A DNA stretch of 64,000 nucleotides, taken from NCBI GenBank assembly GCA_038025085.1, contig CM076144.1, positions 1,674,001 through 1,738,000 of the forward strand, given 5' to 3'. This document shows, piece after piece, positions 1-11,856 of the stretch. This DNA comes from Tetragonia tetragonoides. Taxonomy: Eukaryota > Streptophyta > Magnoliopsida > Caryophyllales > Aizoaceae. The translations under genes were made by a program, and so were the position numbers. A model generated the notes under the pieces. That model saw nothing but the letters and a program-made list of their open reading frames with translations, had not been told where the DNA came from and did not search any database. Numbering within the stretch: the first letter of the stretch is position 1; each line of letters starts with the position of its first letter.

Positions 1-1890
1 TTTACCTGGGATTTTCCCTAACCCACACCAGGCCAACTCACAGGAAGGTACAGTTCATTGTGGATAAGGTGAGAAAAAAGTTGGCTGGCTGGAAAACTCA
101 GTACCTATTCATGGATGGGAGAGCTACCTTGATTAACTCCACACTTAATTCGATTCCTAATTATTATATGTAAGTTTATCATCTGCCTGCTTCTACTGTG
201 AGGGAACTAGATAAAATATGCAATAATTTTTTCTGAGGTCACAATGAGAGGGAGAAGAAACTGCATATGGTCAACATGAATAAAGTGACTCTTCCTAAAG
301 ACTTGGGTGGAGTGGGTATCAAGAGTAATCTCATTGTCAATAAGGTTAACTGTGTAAAGAGAGCTTGGAATCTAATGAACAATCTTTCTAACTCAGCATC
401 CCTAGTCATAAAATCTAAATACCTTGATGGTAGGAAAGAGCCTGTTCCTTTTTGCAGGGGTTCCCACATTTGGAAATCCATGGGTAAAGGTTGGGATATT
501 TTTGTTGAGAACACTCAATGGATTATTGGGAATGGGAAAAAAACTTCTTTTTGGTTTGATAATTGGAGTGGTAAAGGACGCGTTAGGAAAGAGATTTCTG
601 GTCCCCTCTCTACCTTCCAACATAACCTGAATGTGGCTGACTGTTTGAGTGATAATGCTTGGAATTGGAATATTTTTTCCATGGTTTTACCTGACAAAGT
701 TCTCGTTTGGATGAAATTTTTTAAAGGTTTTCAAAATCAAGAAGATTTTCCTATTTTTCTCCCTGTTGCTGCTGGTCTGTTCGACAACAAAAGAGTGTAC
801 AATCTGTGCAATGACATTAACGTGGAGCACATTGAGCTTAGCTGGCTCTGGAAAATCCCTCTGCCCCCAAAAATCATCTTTTTCTTATGGCTTGCCATTC
901 AAGATAGAATCAAACACGGTATTAACCTTGTTACCAGATCCATTATCCCTGATGCATTGTGCCCTTGCTGTGGGTTATGTAACGAGGATACATTCCATAT
1001 TTTAAAAAATTGTATGTCTGCTGTGGATGTTTGGAACCAGTGCTCAGTCCCTGACACCTTTTGTATAAGCTCCCTCCAACATTGTCTAAAAGATAACTTG
1101 TCCAATACTACCTTACATGCGTCTGGTCTTCCTTGGAACTGTCTTTTTGGTTTCTTTGTCTGGCACCTTTGGAAAAGAAGGAATAATAAGATCTTTGAGA
1201 ACCCCATTTCTAGCCCCAATGTTGCCTACAAAATCATCACTAATGCTGCTTGGGAATTTTTTTCGCTCTTACCCAACCCTGCTCTACCTAACAAGAAGGT
1301 TGTGATGAACTTTAGCTGGATTAGCCCTCCCGAGGGCTGGCTCAAGCTCAATACTGACGGATCACACTACACACACAGTGGTAGCACATCCTGTGCAGGT
1401 ATTTTCAGGGATTCAAGAGGAATTTGGCAGCTCAATTTCCAAAAATGGATAGGGAATGCTAACGCCTTGCAAGGAGAAATGTGGGGGGCTCTACTTGGTC
1501 TCCAAATAGCGAGAGATAAAGGATGGAAGAAGTTGATTCTAGAAATGGATAGCTCCACTGCTGTCCACATGCTTACCAGCAACACCATTCAAAAAAACCT
1601 TTTCACTCACATCACTACTACATGCAGGGAGCTCATACAACAGCTGGAGGAAGTGCGGATTGCTCACAAGCCACGGGAAGTCCATCAAGTTGCGGATCAG
1701 CTAGCTAATGAAGCAAACACTAATCCTAATCTTTTTACTGCCACTGTAATTTTGGACAGTCCTTCTAATGAGATTATGTCAGCCTATAAGGCGGATTTAA
1801 GGGGCATGCAATACCCCAGACTTTTTAAGCCTACGGGCTAAAGAATTTGTTAATTCTGTTTTAATTCAGCTTGCACCAAAAAAAAAAAAA
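1..1890 (+). mobile_element. L1-type LINE, 3' portion, decayed
   Basis: This is the 3' end of a plant non-LTR retrotransposon that enters from beyond the left edge. A single reading frame runs from base 3 to 1841 and carries the end of the reverse transcriptase, a zf-RVT zinc region and an RNase H domain. A run of about 13 A at 1878-1890 is the expected 3' tail. The 5' end, and so the target duplication, lies outside the window. Two in-frame stops near the left edge show that the copy is dead. Confidence 0.9.
3..1841 (+). pseudogene. LINE ORF2 C-terminal part: RT end, zf-RVT, RNase H
   Basis: The frame encodes the C-terminal third of an L1-type ORF2 polyprotein (reverse transcription of the element RNA). 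It is interrupted by TAA at about 171-173 and TGA at about 234-236. Both fit loss of an original Gln (CAA to TAA) or Trp (TGG to TGA) codon. From the Met at 267 there are 524 open codons. The zf-RVT signature CPCC lies at residues 232-235, followed by His 244 and Cys 249. The RNase H domain covers about residues 360-495, with the acidic set in LNTDGS, GEMWGALL, LEMDSS and VADQLANEA. The C-terminal half is therefore open, but the ORF as a whole is not functional. Confidence 0.88.
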
Positions 1891-1910
1891 CAGTAAAACC
1901 CTTAGTAGTA

Positions 1911-3150
1911 CTCCCAAGTGCAGCGAATGCAAATTTGTCACGCTGAGAATGAGTAGTAATAAATTCGGAGTTCGGGAAATTGGATGACTGTCTTGAGGCA
2001 TTGGAGGTTTTCTAGGGTGATGATAAACCACCCGTAGAAGTTTGGACAAAATGAAAATCGGTTTCTGGGAAGACGAAAATCAAAGACTATATAATCAATG
2101 TTTTTTGGGCTTTATTTGGGAGGCCCCATAACGAAGGTGGATATTTTCATACCACATCGCGTGGGACAGCCTTAGGGAATACCAATACAACGGTCAAAAC
2201 ACTTAAGGCATGGGTGATATCGAAGTTCGGGGATTCGAAAAACCCTCCCGAGGTACCGAGCGTTCTCTAGGGTCATGAAAGACCCCCTCCGAAAAATTTT
2301 GGACAAAAATGACACCCGGGTCCCCGGAAGCGGAAAACGAAGGCTATAGCCTATAATCCACGTTTTTTGGGCTTACGGGAGGCCCCGAAATAAAGGTAGA
2401 TACTTTCGCACCACATTGCAGAAACACCTCTATAGGACATGGGAGGCTCTCGGTGTCACTTATACTGTCCCTGATTGGAATGGCGTTTTACGGGACACAT
2501 GTGTCGTGGAAGAGTTGGAACACCAAAGGCATGGGTGATTTCAAAGTCCGGGGATCCCGATGACCCTCCCGGGACACCAAGGGTCCTCTACGGTCATGAT
2601 AGACCCCTCGAAAACCTTTGGGCAAAAATGATACTCGGGCCCTGGGAAGCCGAAAACGAAGGTTATAATCCACAGTTTTTGGGCTTCCGGGAGGCCCGGA
2701 ACGAAGGTAGAAATTTTCGCACCACATCGCACCGAACACCCCTAGGGGACATGGGAGGCCCTTAGGGTCTCTTTTCCGGTCCCTGATAGGCTTGGAAGGG
2801 CGTTTTACGGGACACTGATGTAAGAGTTAGTAACAAAAAAAAAGGCATGGGTGATAGCAAAGTTCGGGGATTTGGATGACCTTCCCTGGGCACCAACGGT
2901 TTTCCTAGGGTCATGATAAACCCCCTGGAGAAGTTTGGGCAAAAATGACACCCAAGCCCCGGTAAGTCGAAAACGAAGACTATAATCCACGTTTTTTGAG
3001 CTCACTTGAAGCTTCGGAACGAAGATGGATATGTTCGCACGACATTGTACGGGATAACCCTAGGGGATAGGGAGGCCCACGGGGTAGATTTTCGGGTACT
3101 TGGTGGGCTTGAAGGGCCTCTTACTGGACATCAAAGGCTAATCCCCGATT
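1911..3150 (+). repeat. 1.25-kb element of four ~315-bp repeats, copy 1
   Basis: About 1.24 kb is built from four imperfect units spaced about 265-320 bp. Each unit has a recognisable order of blocks: CATGGGTGATATCGAAGTTC, GGGTCATGATAGACCCCC, AAAACGAAGGCTATAATCCA, GGGCTTCCGGGAGGCCCC and CGCACCACATCGCA. The first unit is a variant with GAGGCATTGGAGG. The last is a variant with GGATAACCCTAGGGGATAGG and a tail running into CCCCACCACC. The same first and last variants recur in the copy at 9184-11020, so this is an element with fixed ends and not an open-ended satellite. I see no convincing protein or terminal inverted repeat. Confidence 0.75.
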
Positions 3151-3541
3151 TTTGGATATCGAGCATAGATACCCCACCACCCAATTCCGCCAAGCCTACC
3201 CCCAAGCCCTATCTATTATAAGAGTGAGGTCTAATAATTTTTCCCAATTGTTTTTGAAGTGATTTCTAATATTTTTGATATATTTTTTTTATTTTTCACT
3301 GTATTTTTTTAATTAAATTAAATTAAATAGCTACAATCTATAAAAAATAAAAAAAATAAAATATTATTTTTCCGTACTTAATAATTTACTATTTTTTCCG
3401 TACTTAATAATTTACTATTACCAGTCCAACGCAGCGTTTTGCTAACGATCATTGAGTTGTGATTTACTGATCTGTGAGCCGAAAAAGGCCACAACGCCAT
3501 CGTTTCGAAAATCCGCAGTTTTCCAATCAATCGAGAGAGAG
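3151..3541. other. upstream region of the Cdc14/SIN-type gene
   Basis: AT-rich stretch with long A/T runs. It contains an adjacent duplication: TTTCCGTACTTAATAATTTA occurs at about 3370 and again at about 3397. This should hold the promoter and 5' UTR of the gene starting at 3542. No TATA box can be picked out with confidence. Confidence 0.5.
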
Positions 3542-6500
3542 ATGAATTTGAAGAAGGCTTACCCACCACCACCACCGTCGTCCTCCCCAACCAATGTCAC
3601 CGGACCACCGATCCCAAACTCAGAACCACCGAGTCAGAACGAGTCGCCACCGAGTTCGGCAGCGATGGCGGCGGTTGAAGGTGTAGTTGGATCGCTGAAC
3701 CAACGGAAAATGTACGGCGAGGTAACCCTAGCTCTTCGATCAGGTCTCAGAGACGCTCGAGCTGAGTTCTCTTTTCTTCGTGTTCGCGGCCTTCGTTGTC
3801 TCCTCAAATTTCTACGCTCTGTTGCTGATTCTCGTTCAACGATTCAACTCTTTTGTGTCACTCAATCAATTCCTGAACTTCAAGGTTTCTCTCTCTCTTT
3901 CTCTCTTAAATCAGTTATGTCATTAGTCATTATCATATGAGTAAATTTAATTTCATGAATGTGATGGTGACATTTTGATGATTATGTTGGAAGAATTGAT
4001 GAATTTCTGGTAATTTGCATAGGTTGGAGAAATTTGTAGTTTTTTGTTAAATTGAAAATTGTATATGTGAATTATGAGGAATGTTTGATTTTAAGTTTGC
4101 AGGAAATTGATTGTGGCGACAATTTAAGGTCATGTCATGTTTGGATTTGTGAAGCTTGTGATTGAAGATGAAATCATGCTGTTGTTAACTCTTTGTAGTA
4201 GTTTAGCATGTGCATGAGAGTCATGACTGTTTTCAAGGATAAATATCAGTCGTTGTCATTTTAGTATCTTTTCGTGATATTGATGGTCATCTTGGGAAAA
4301 ACATGTTAGATTTGATGAATTTGTATTGTTAAGGAAACTAGCTTGAAATTTGGAGATTTGAATTGTGGAGATGGTTTTAGGTTTGCTGATAAAAAGTGAT
4401 TGAAGTGACAATTTAAGGTCATGTTTGAATATGTGAAAGTTTTGATCAAATGAAGCTGTTATTCATGCTTTTACGAAACGCTTTACGAAATTTTCTATAA
4501 GTGAAGTGAATTTGTGCATGAATTTGATGGTGAGCTTTGTGCAATTATGTTGACATTGATTGAGTTGGATTCTGTGCTTTTGAGTGCTTGTAAAAATTTT
4601 CTGTATTAGTGAACTAAGTCAGTAATTGTCATAACTCAGATATGAAGATATTTAATTGTGAGATATTCACAATGGAATGTTCGAGTTCATTTAGACTGAA
4701 ATCATTCGCAGTTTAGAAATTAGGTTAGTAATATGCTCACATTTTCACTGATTTGGTGGTAGAATATGTATGACCAGTGGTTCCTGTTCTGTTTGAACAT
4801 TCACTAAAAGAAACGGAAGAAGAGAGAGTTCCGAACATTAATCATATATTCACTGTGGAGCCTATGAAGTTGACGAGCCCTTCAACTGATACTGAAGTCG
4901 CACTTGCTCTTCGGGTTCTGGAAGGATGCTGCTTGATTCACCGGCAGAGTACGATTTTCGCTCACCAACACAAGGCGATTCCGGTACCATACCCCTGACT
5001 TTTCCGGTTCTCCCCATTTGTGCATGAGTGACATTTGTCATTCCACCTTTCTTTGGCCGAAAAATCAGTTCTTTTGTTCCGTGTTCCATGACATGATTTC
5101 CTGGACATGGCCATGTATGTTGCATTTGATTGAATGGTTTGAGGTTTTCGGAACAGAATTTCAATGCAATGCATATATAAAGGAACAAGGGAAAAAAGAA
5201 GTAAATTCGGAGATGGAGTGTTACAGGGGTAAAAGAAAAAAAAGAAAAAAAAAGTGTGATGGGTATGCTGCCACCTTTTCGCCGGGTTGTCTGTTTAAGG
5301 GAAATCTCAGAGGATGGTTGATTTGAATGTGTGATTTTAAAACCCTATGCTGACGATAGATCTCAGTGCACTTTTAATCAGAGAAATATGCTTAGGGGCT
5401 TTCAGTTGTCGTTATTTGATTCATAGCTCCTGTTGTTCTGCATCAGCATTCCCTTGTTTTCATTATTCTGTCATTCAAAATGTACCATGGAAGTGATTCA
5501 ATGCAGTACCATGTGTTATGTCCTCTTCCTGTGGTTTTAAGTTTTCGCTGAGCAAATTTCTCTGTTCTCACTAGTCTTCAATTGTGTCGCTTTTGAAATG
5601 GTTCAAGTCTTAAAAAACCTTGGGAGAAGGAATAAAAACTTGCTACAATAAGAAAGTGGATAATTATTTTGGGAGATTACAAAATGGAATTTGAGGCAAT
5701 TTCTTTGGCAGGAAGGAACAGTTGCTAAACTGATTCAAAGTCATAGAAGAATCTTGAGAATGAATTAGTTGCTACTGTGAAATTTTATGTTTTTAACTGT
5801 TGTCGTTATATAGGTGTTGATGAATGTACTGTCAAGTCGAGGAGTGCTAGAGCAAGGTGCCTGCTTGGATGCCTTGATTGCTTTGGTGTTGGATTCAACC
5901 GCCAACCAAATGGTGTGGTACCTAAACTGATTTCAGCCAATAATTGCCATCACTTTGCGATTGGATAATAATGGCCAAGTATAGATCTTGCAGTCTGCAA
6001 TGTCTTTCAATTTGTTAACTTTTCCATGACTTTTTACCAACTGCGTACCATCTTTTAATTCTTTTGTGTTGATAGCGAACTGCATATCTTACTACACCAC
6101 CATGTACTGAACTCCTAGAAATTTGCAGCACTAACTCTTCCCTTCTTCTGGTTTCCTTATTTGTTACTTATGCCAATTCAGTGTGGTATTCTTCTAGGCA
6201 TTGAATAAAGAGGTGGTGGTGCTTCAGTTATCCTACTTTATCCGTCTGTTTATTTTGAGAATTGAATTATGTTGGCTCTAGCCTAAATCAACATCTAATG
6301 CGTGTAAATTTTCTCCAGGATTTTGAAACCTGTAATGGCATTGAAGAAGTTGCAGCTATCATTAGAGACAAACAAGTGGATGAAAACCTCAGGTGAATTC
6401 ACTTCTTCAGCTCATTAGTTAATGATGGCTTGCTTTCCTCCATGATATCTTTGTTAAATATGCATGAGGCCTTTTGTACTTGGCAAATGATGGGAATGCA

Positions 6501-7129
6501 TCTAACTGAAGAGTAGGGGATTATAATAGTCATCGTCTTGACTGGCTGGCTAGCATACAGAAAACATCCACCCGTTCTCTGCTTTGTCCTGCCCAGAAAG
6601 ATGTAATATGAACTTTTTTCTTTTCTCTACCTGTCCAACCAACTTCCGATTTGATCCCAGTCCATTTTTTCATGGAAGACTTAAAAGTGTTTCAGCTAGC
6701 ATTCTCCTAACCAGATGTTGTACAATATCTTAGTTGAGTCATACATGAAAGATCTTGCACTTACATGCTAGTTTAAATAATGAAGTGTAAGCTGCTGGGG
6801 ATTTCAATATTAGTATCTCCTTAACGGTTGTTTTAAAACTGAAACCGTTTGCCTCTAGTTCTTTCATGTTAACTGAGGCCCTCTCTCCTGTAATTAGGAT
6901 GAAATGTGGAGAATTCTTGCTGTTACTCATTGGCCATGTAGATGGGAGAGAGATGCAGCCGATGGCAAGTGTACATGATGACATACGGCGACTTTTGGGT
7001 GAGAAATCTGCATCCTTGATATGGGCAGCTAGTCAATTCGGCTCAACTCTTGATCCGGAGGAGAGAATGACAGCTTTGCACATCCAAGCTCGTAGAGTAC
7101 TGGAGTCACTTGATCTCTTTGGCATATAA
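3542..7129 (+). CDS. Cdc14/SIN-component family ARM-like protein
   Basis: Five exons join cleanly: 3542-3884, 4778-4983, 5814-5912, 6319-6392 and 6898-7129. All introns are GT-AG and the total is 954 nt, giving 317 residues. The start is the first ATG of the frame; the codon that extends it upstream is only a TTG. The protein has a Pro/Ser-rich N-terminus (PPPPPSSS), then helical sequence with LRSGLRDARAEFSFLRVRGL, VALALRVLEGCCLIHRQST, QGACLDALIALVLDSTANQM and GEKSASLIWAASQFGS. I recall this as the plant ARM-repeat family related to the fission-yeast septation-network protein Cdc14 (PF08045). The role in plants is not established. Its length and ending look complete. A family search would settle the name. 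Confidence 0.85.
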
Positions 7130-8107
7130 AGAACAACTGTGCCTTCTCAGAATGAGAGTAGATTGAATTTCAATCACGTGTGCAACTTTAACAAATCATT
7201 TCAAGAATGACGTGCCTAGCAGGTCTCAGCTACTCGTGAAGTAGGTCAATGTCAGCAGTTCTGACCACGTCTAAGCTAGAGCTGTCGAGGTCGGTTGTGC
7301 CTATATCTGTTTTCTTCTTCAAGTTGGGCTCCTTACCAAATTTGAAGATGAAGATGAAGATGGTTTACCATTCAAAATGCAAGCGCGTGTCAGCGTTTGC
7401 ATATGTGCCAGAAGGTTCATCTGTCGTGGTTTTATGAGAATTTGAGAAGTACATCAATGTAAACTGACTAGAATATGGTACTACTGTTTCCTTCTTGTTT
7501 TCACAAGGAAATGATATAGCACATCACTTGATCTTTTGTAACAAGATAACAATGTCTAATTCACAAGGCAATGATATAGGCATATAGCACATCACTGTCT
7601 AGTCCAACAGAAGATTGCTAGTGTTATAGTAACGCAACATGTATATGTTACCCTCTCACATACTCAAACGAGAGTTACTTTAAAATGATATTATTGTTAT
7701 AAGAACTAGTGTGTATGCCCGTGAGATGTATGGGATGTTTCAGCTCTTTTGAATTTATTTATTTTTTTTAAATTTAATGTTTTCTGATGGATTGTCTTGC
7801 TTCTAACTTTGTTGTAAAAAAAAAAAAAAAAAAACTCATTCATTGGCTTGTGGTGCCTCTATAAAAATTAGAGTTATCTACCCCTAAATGACATTGTTTG
7901 TTGCATTATAGTTCTACTTATTATGATTAGTCATACTGTAAACTGTGATCTATATTTCACTGAGTGCTTAAGAAACGATTATATTAGTCTTTTATCAACA
8001 AACTTGAGAATACTCTGTTATACACTTCTTGTACCAAAGCCATAATCATAATAGACAATAGATCGAATTGAACTAAGTACATCAAAAATTTAATGAAACA
8101 AAATTTG
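7130..8107 (+). other. 3' UTR and downstream spacer
   Basis: The 3' UTR of the preceding gene probably ends between about 7450 and 7600. A short duplicated block built on CACAAGG(A/C)AATGATATAG and ATAGCACATCACT occurs at about 7503 and 7561. A run of about 18 A lies near 7817. The sequence around 7705, with GTGTATGCCCGTGAGATG, resembles the edge of a dispersed plant repeat but its ends could not be fixed. No gene was seen. Confidence 0.5.
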
Positions 8108-9183
8108 AGTGGCCCATGTCCCAGCGCCCATGTCCCATGTTTCATAGGGAAAATCGGAGTTTGGAGATCCGAATGACCGTCCGGAGGCATTGGAGGTCCC
8201 TCTACGGCGATGATAGATCCCCCGGAGAAGTTTGGTATAAACGAAAACCGGGCCCCAGGAAGTTGAAAATCAAAGGCTATAATCCACCTTTTTTGGGCTT
8301 CTGGGAGGCCCCGAAACAAAGGTGTATATTTTCTCACCACATCGCACGGGACACCCTTAGGGAATGTAAGAGGTCCCCTAGGTCCGTTATTGAGTCCCTG
8401 ATAGGCTTGTACAAAGGTTTTTACGGGACACCAATGTAAGGGCTGGAACACCAAAGGCGTGGGTGATATCGAAGTTCGGGGATTTGGATGACCCTTCCGG
8501 GGCACCGACGGTTCTCTAGGGTCATGATAGACCCCTCGGAGAAGTTTGGGCAAAATTGACACCCGGGCCCCCGGAAGCCGAAAACGAAGGCTATAATCCA
8601 CTTTTTTGAGCTTGCGGGAGGCCCCATAACGAATTTGGATATTTTCGCACCACATCGCACGGGACACCCCTAGGGTACATGGGAGGCCCTCGGGGTCGCT
8701 TATCCGAGCCATGATAGGCTTGGAAGGGCGTTTTACGAGACACTGGTGAAAGAGCTGGAACACCAAAGGCATGGGTGAAATTGAAGTTCGGGGATTCGGA
8801 TGACCCTCCTAAGGCAACGAGGTTCCTCTAAGGTCATGATAGACCCCCCGAGAAGTTTGGGCAAAAGTGACACCTGGGCCCCGTGAAGCCGAAAACGAAG
8901 GCTATAATCCACTTTATTGGGCTTCCGGGAGGCCCCAAAATAAAGGTGGATATTTTCGCACCACATTGTACGGAACACCCCTAGGGGACATGGGAAGCTC
9001 CCGAAGTTGATTATCTAGACCCTGATAGGTTTGGAAAGGCGTTTTCCGAGACATTGGCGTAAGAGTCGGAACACCAACGGCATTGGTGATATCAAAGTCG
9101 GGGATCCGAATGACCCTCACGGAGCACCGAGGGTACTCTAGGGTCATGATAGACCCTGCAGAGAAGTTTGAACAAAAATGACC
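8108..9183 (+). repeat. ~315-bp-unit element, copy 2, lacking its last unit
   Basis: It opens with a header of repeated CATGTCCCA words, then the same variant first unit (GAGGCATTGGAGG) seen in copy 1. Standard units follow at 311-320 bp spacing, with CATGGGTGA-type landmarks at about 8450, 8770 and 9081. The array stops mid-unit at about 9183, exactly where the header of the next copy begins, so the terminal variant unit is missing. Minus-strand open frames in it, up to 262 codons, are a by-product of the GC-rich repeat and match no protein I know. Confidence 0.72.
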
Positions 9184-11020
9184 CCCAGTGAGCGCCATGT
9201 CCCATGTCCCAGCGTCCATGTCCCATGTCGCATAAGTGAAATCGGAGTTCGGCGACCCGGATGACCGTCCCGAGGCAATAGAGGTTCTCTAGGAAGACGA
9301 TAGACCCTCCGGAAAAGTTTGGGCAAAAACGGAAAACAAGTCACAGGAAGCCAAAAATCAAAGGCTATAATCCACGTTTTTGGGCTTCCAGGATGCCCCG
9401 TAATGAATGTGTATATTTTCGCACCACATCGCACGGAACACCATTAGGGAACATAAGAGGCCCCCGAGTCCGTTATCGGGTCCCTGATAGGCTTGTAAGG
9501 GTGTTTATATGGGACACCGATGTAAGGGCCGGAACACCGAAGGCATGGGTGATATCAAAGTTTGGGGATCTGAATGACCCTCTCGGGACACCGAGGGTCC
9601 TACAAGGTCATGATAGACCCCCCGGAGAAGTTTGGGAAAAAATGACACCAGGACCCCGGAAGCCGAAAACGAAGGCTATAATCAACGTTTTTTAGGCTTC
9701 CCGGAGGCCCGTAACGAAGATGGATATTTTTACAGCACATCACATGAAACACACCTAGAGGACATGGGAGGCCCTCGGTGTCGATTATCCGATCCCTGGT
9801 AGGCTTGGAAGGGCGTTTTACGAGACACTGTTTAAAGAGATGGAACACCAAAGGCATGAGTGATATCGAAGTTCGGGGATCCGGATGACTCTTCCAGGCA
9901 CCAAGGGTCCTCTAGGGTCATAATAGACCCCCCTGAAAAGTTTGGACAAAAATGACACCCGGACCCCAAAAAACCAAAAACGAAGGCTATGTATAAGTTG
10001 GAACAAAAGAAAGTCAAATTACACCTTCAACTCTTCAAGAAGTGTGTAAGCTCCCGTCTGACATTTGCAACTGCGGAGAGTTTGTTCCCATAAAACCCTT
10101 GAAGAGAGTTGCTTACGTTTCGATTTGAAATAAACTATGTGACGAACGCAATGTAGTAAAGCTTGATTTAGTCTATTTTCACTCGTCAGTTGCCATTTGC
10201 CACTGTCTGTTGAACATAGACACACTGACACAGTAATCTAAGTTCACTGACAGCACAATGTCTTGTCAAACACACCATCTACTCGAATCACTGCACCCTA
10301 GGAAGCATTTCTGTTTTACTGCACAATCTTACTACATTGCCTTAGACACTACTGTACCTTTTATTGGGCTCGAATACCTGAACTGAACGAATAAGTAACT
10401 TTCTTAATATTCGCAGCACTACAAGGGAGATCGTGCTGCAACATTTCTGTTTATGATTCACTACTGTTGTTCCTCTCCATGCCAGTATGAAGAGAAAAAA
10501 CAGCGGCTACCACTTTCTCCAGAAGATAACAAAAAACCTTTATTCTGTTTAGCCACATTTTTGGGCTCTCGGGAGGCGCCAAAACGACGGTGGATATTTT
10601 CGCACCACATCGCAGGGAACATCCATAGGGGACATGGGAGGCTCCCGAGGTTGCTTATCTGGTCTCTAATAGGTTTGGAAAGGCGTTTTACGGAACACTG
10701 GTGTAAGAGTCGGAACACCAAAGGCATGGGTGATATCGAAGTTCGGGGATTCGGATGACCCTCCTGAAGTACCTAGGGTCCTTTAGGGTCATGATAGACC
10801 CTCCGGATAAGTTTGGGAGGAAATGACACCCGAGCCCCGGGAAGCCGAAAACGAATGCTATAATCCACGTTTTTTGAGCTTTAGGGAGCCCCGAAACAAA
10901 GGTGGATATATTCGCACCACATCGCATGGGATAACCCTATAGGATAGGGAGGCCCCCAGTATAGGCTATTGGGTCCTTGGTTAGGCTTGGAAGGGCATTT
11001 ACTGAACATCGGAGGCTCCC
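9184..11020 (+). repeat. ~315-bp-unit element, copy 3, interrupted
   Basis: It starts with the CATGTCCCA header and carries the first-unit variant near 9240. After removal of the 563-bp insertion at 9990-10552, four units total about 1.27 kb, matching copy 1. It ends with the same terminal variant: GGATAACCCTATAGGATAGG, then a tail with TTACTGAACATC and CCCCACCACC. The head-to-tail junction with copy 2 suggests insertion beside, or unequal exchange with, a related copy. Confidence 0.72.
9990..10552. other. unidentified 563-bp insertion inside repeat copy 3
   Basis: The repeat unit breaks after AACGAAGGCTAT and resumes at CCACATTTTTGGGCTC, exactly where the unit would continue. The inserted sequence has a different composition and no clear inverted termini, poly(A) tail or target duplication. 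The minus strand is open for 70 codons (10231 to 10019), with a basic segment KSKRKQLSSRVLWEQ. I do not recognise it. It could be a captured host fragment or a non-autonomous transposon. Confidence 0.45.
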
Positions 11021-11856
11021 CACCACCTCGTGTACAAAGATGGCGGTCGACGGAAATGAGATCCAGATACGAAAGTTTAACATATGGGAAGGTAGGAGAT
11101 GAATTGATGGTGTGTAGTTCCATCATCTATTCATGAGAGAGAAAACAGTTTTTTTTTTTTTTTGGCTCATCAACATGAGAGAGAAATTAGCTACCCTCTA
11201 TTTCTTGGATTTGGACGTCTGACAACTTGTGAGAATGAAGGGAAAGGGATGAAGGAGTCATTAAGCTTCGTTATGTTTTTGAAACGTCTGATTGTTGCTA
11301 TTTTTTCTCCTTTTTTTTACTGGCTATGAGTCAGATTATACGTCATAAGTAAATTGACATGTTCTTCGACACTTCAGCGACGCATGTGGCGAGCTGTGGT
11401 TTAATTATTACTTTTTAATCTAATTAGTATATTGATTTGTATGCACCCGTTAAAAGATTCGTTCCATATGATGAATAGAGTATTATTCATTGCTTTTCTT
11501 TTTTCCTCTTTTCCTTCTTTTATGCTACAAAGACATATACAATAACTCGCTAATCACATCCCGTCGATTGAATCAGTACAATAGGATTTGAAACCTAAAT
11601 AACGTTGCATTTCATGAATTGTCTGTAGTCCTCTACTGCTTCTTCACTATTCTTTTTGTTTTTAATACTAGGAGCAATAATATTAACCTATTCGTAGTGA
11701 AACTTTTAGAACCAGATACAATGGAGTATAATTATCAACCACATCACCAATGCTTTTATAGAAGATCTATTTACAGTTGCAAAGAAAAATACCCTACGTA
11801 ACAATCCAATCTAGAAAACCAAAGAATGAAATTACTTTAGACAAGTTTAAACAAAC
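11021..11856. other. intergenic spacer
   Basis: AT-rich sequence between the repeat array and the 3' end of the oligopeptide transporter gene. Apart from the poly(T) scar at 11132-11186 no gene or element was recognised. Bases just before 11857 must include the transporter's 3' UTR. Confidence 0.5.
11132..11186 (-). repeat. poly(T) insertion flanked by 13-bp direct repeats
   Basis: CATGAGAGAGAAA occurs at 11132-11144 and 11174-11186. Between the copies is ACAG, a run of T and GGCTCATCAA. Direct repeats around a homopolymer fit a heavily 5'-truncated retroposition on the minus strand. Slippage duplication is the alternative. Confidence 0.45.

Noticed and set aside
3452..3541. Upstream extension of the Cdc14-family protein by 30 residues
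   Set aside because: It would need a TTG start; the first ATG of the frame is at 3542 and gives a family-like length.
7984..8772. 262-codon minus-strand open frame and a dozen similar 60-100-codon frames across 8.1-11 kb
   Set aside because: They follow the GC-rich ~315-bp repeat, reappear in each unit in shifting frames and match no protein family; composition artefacts.
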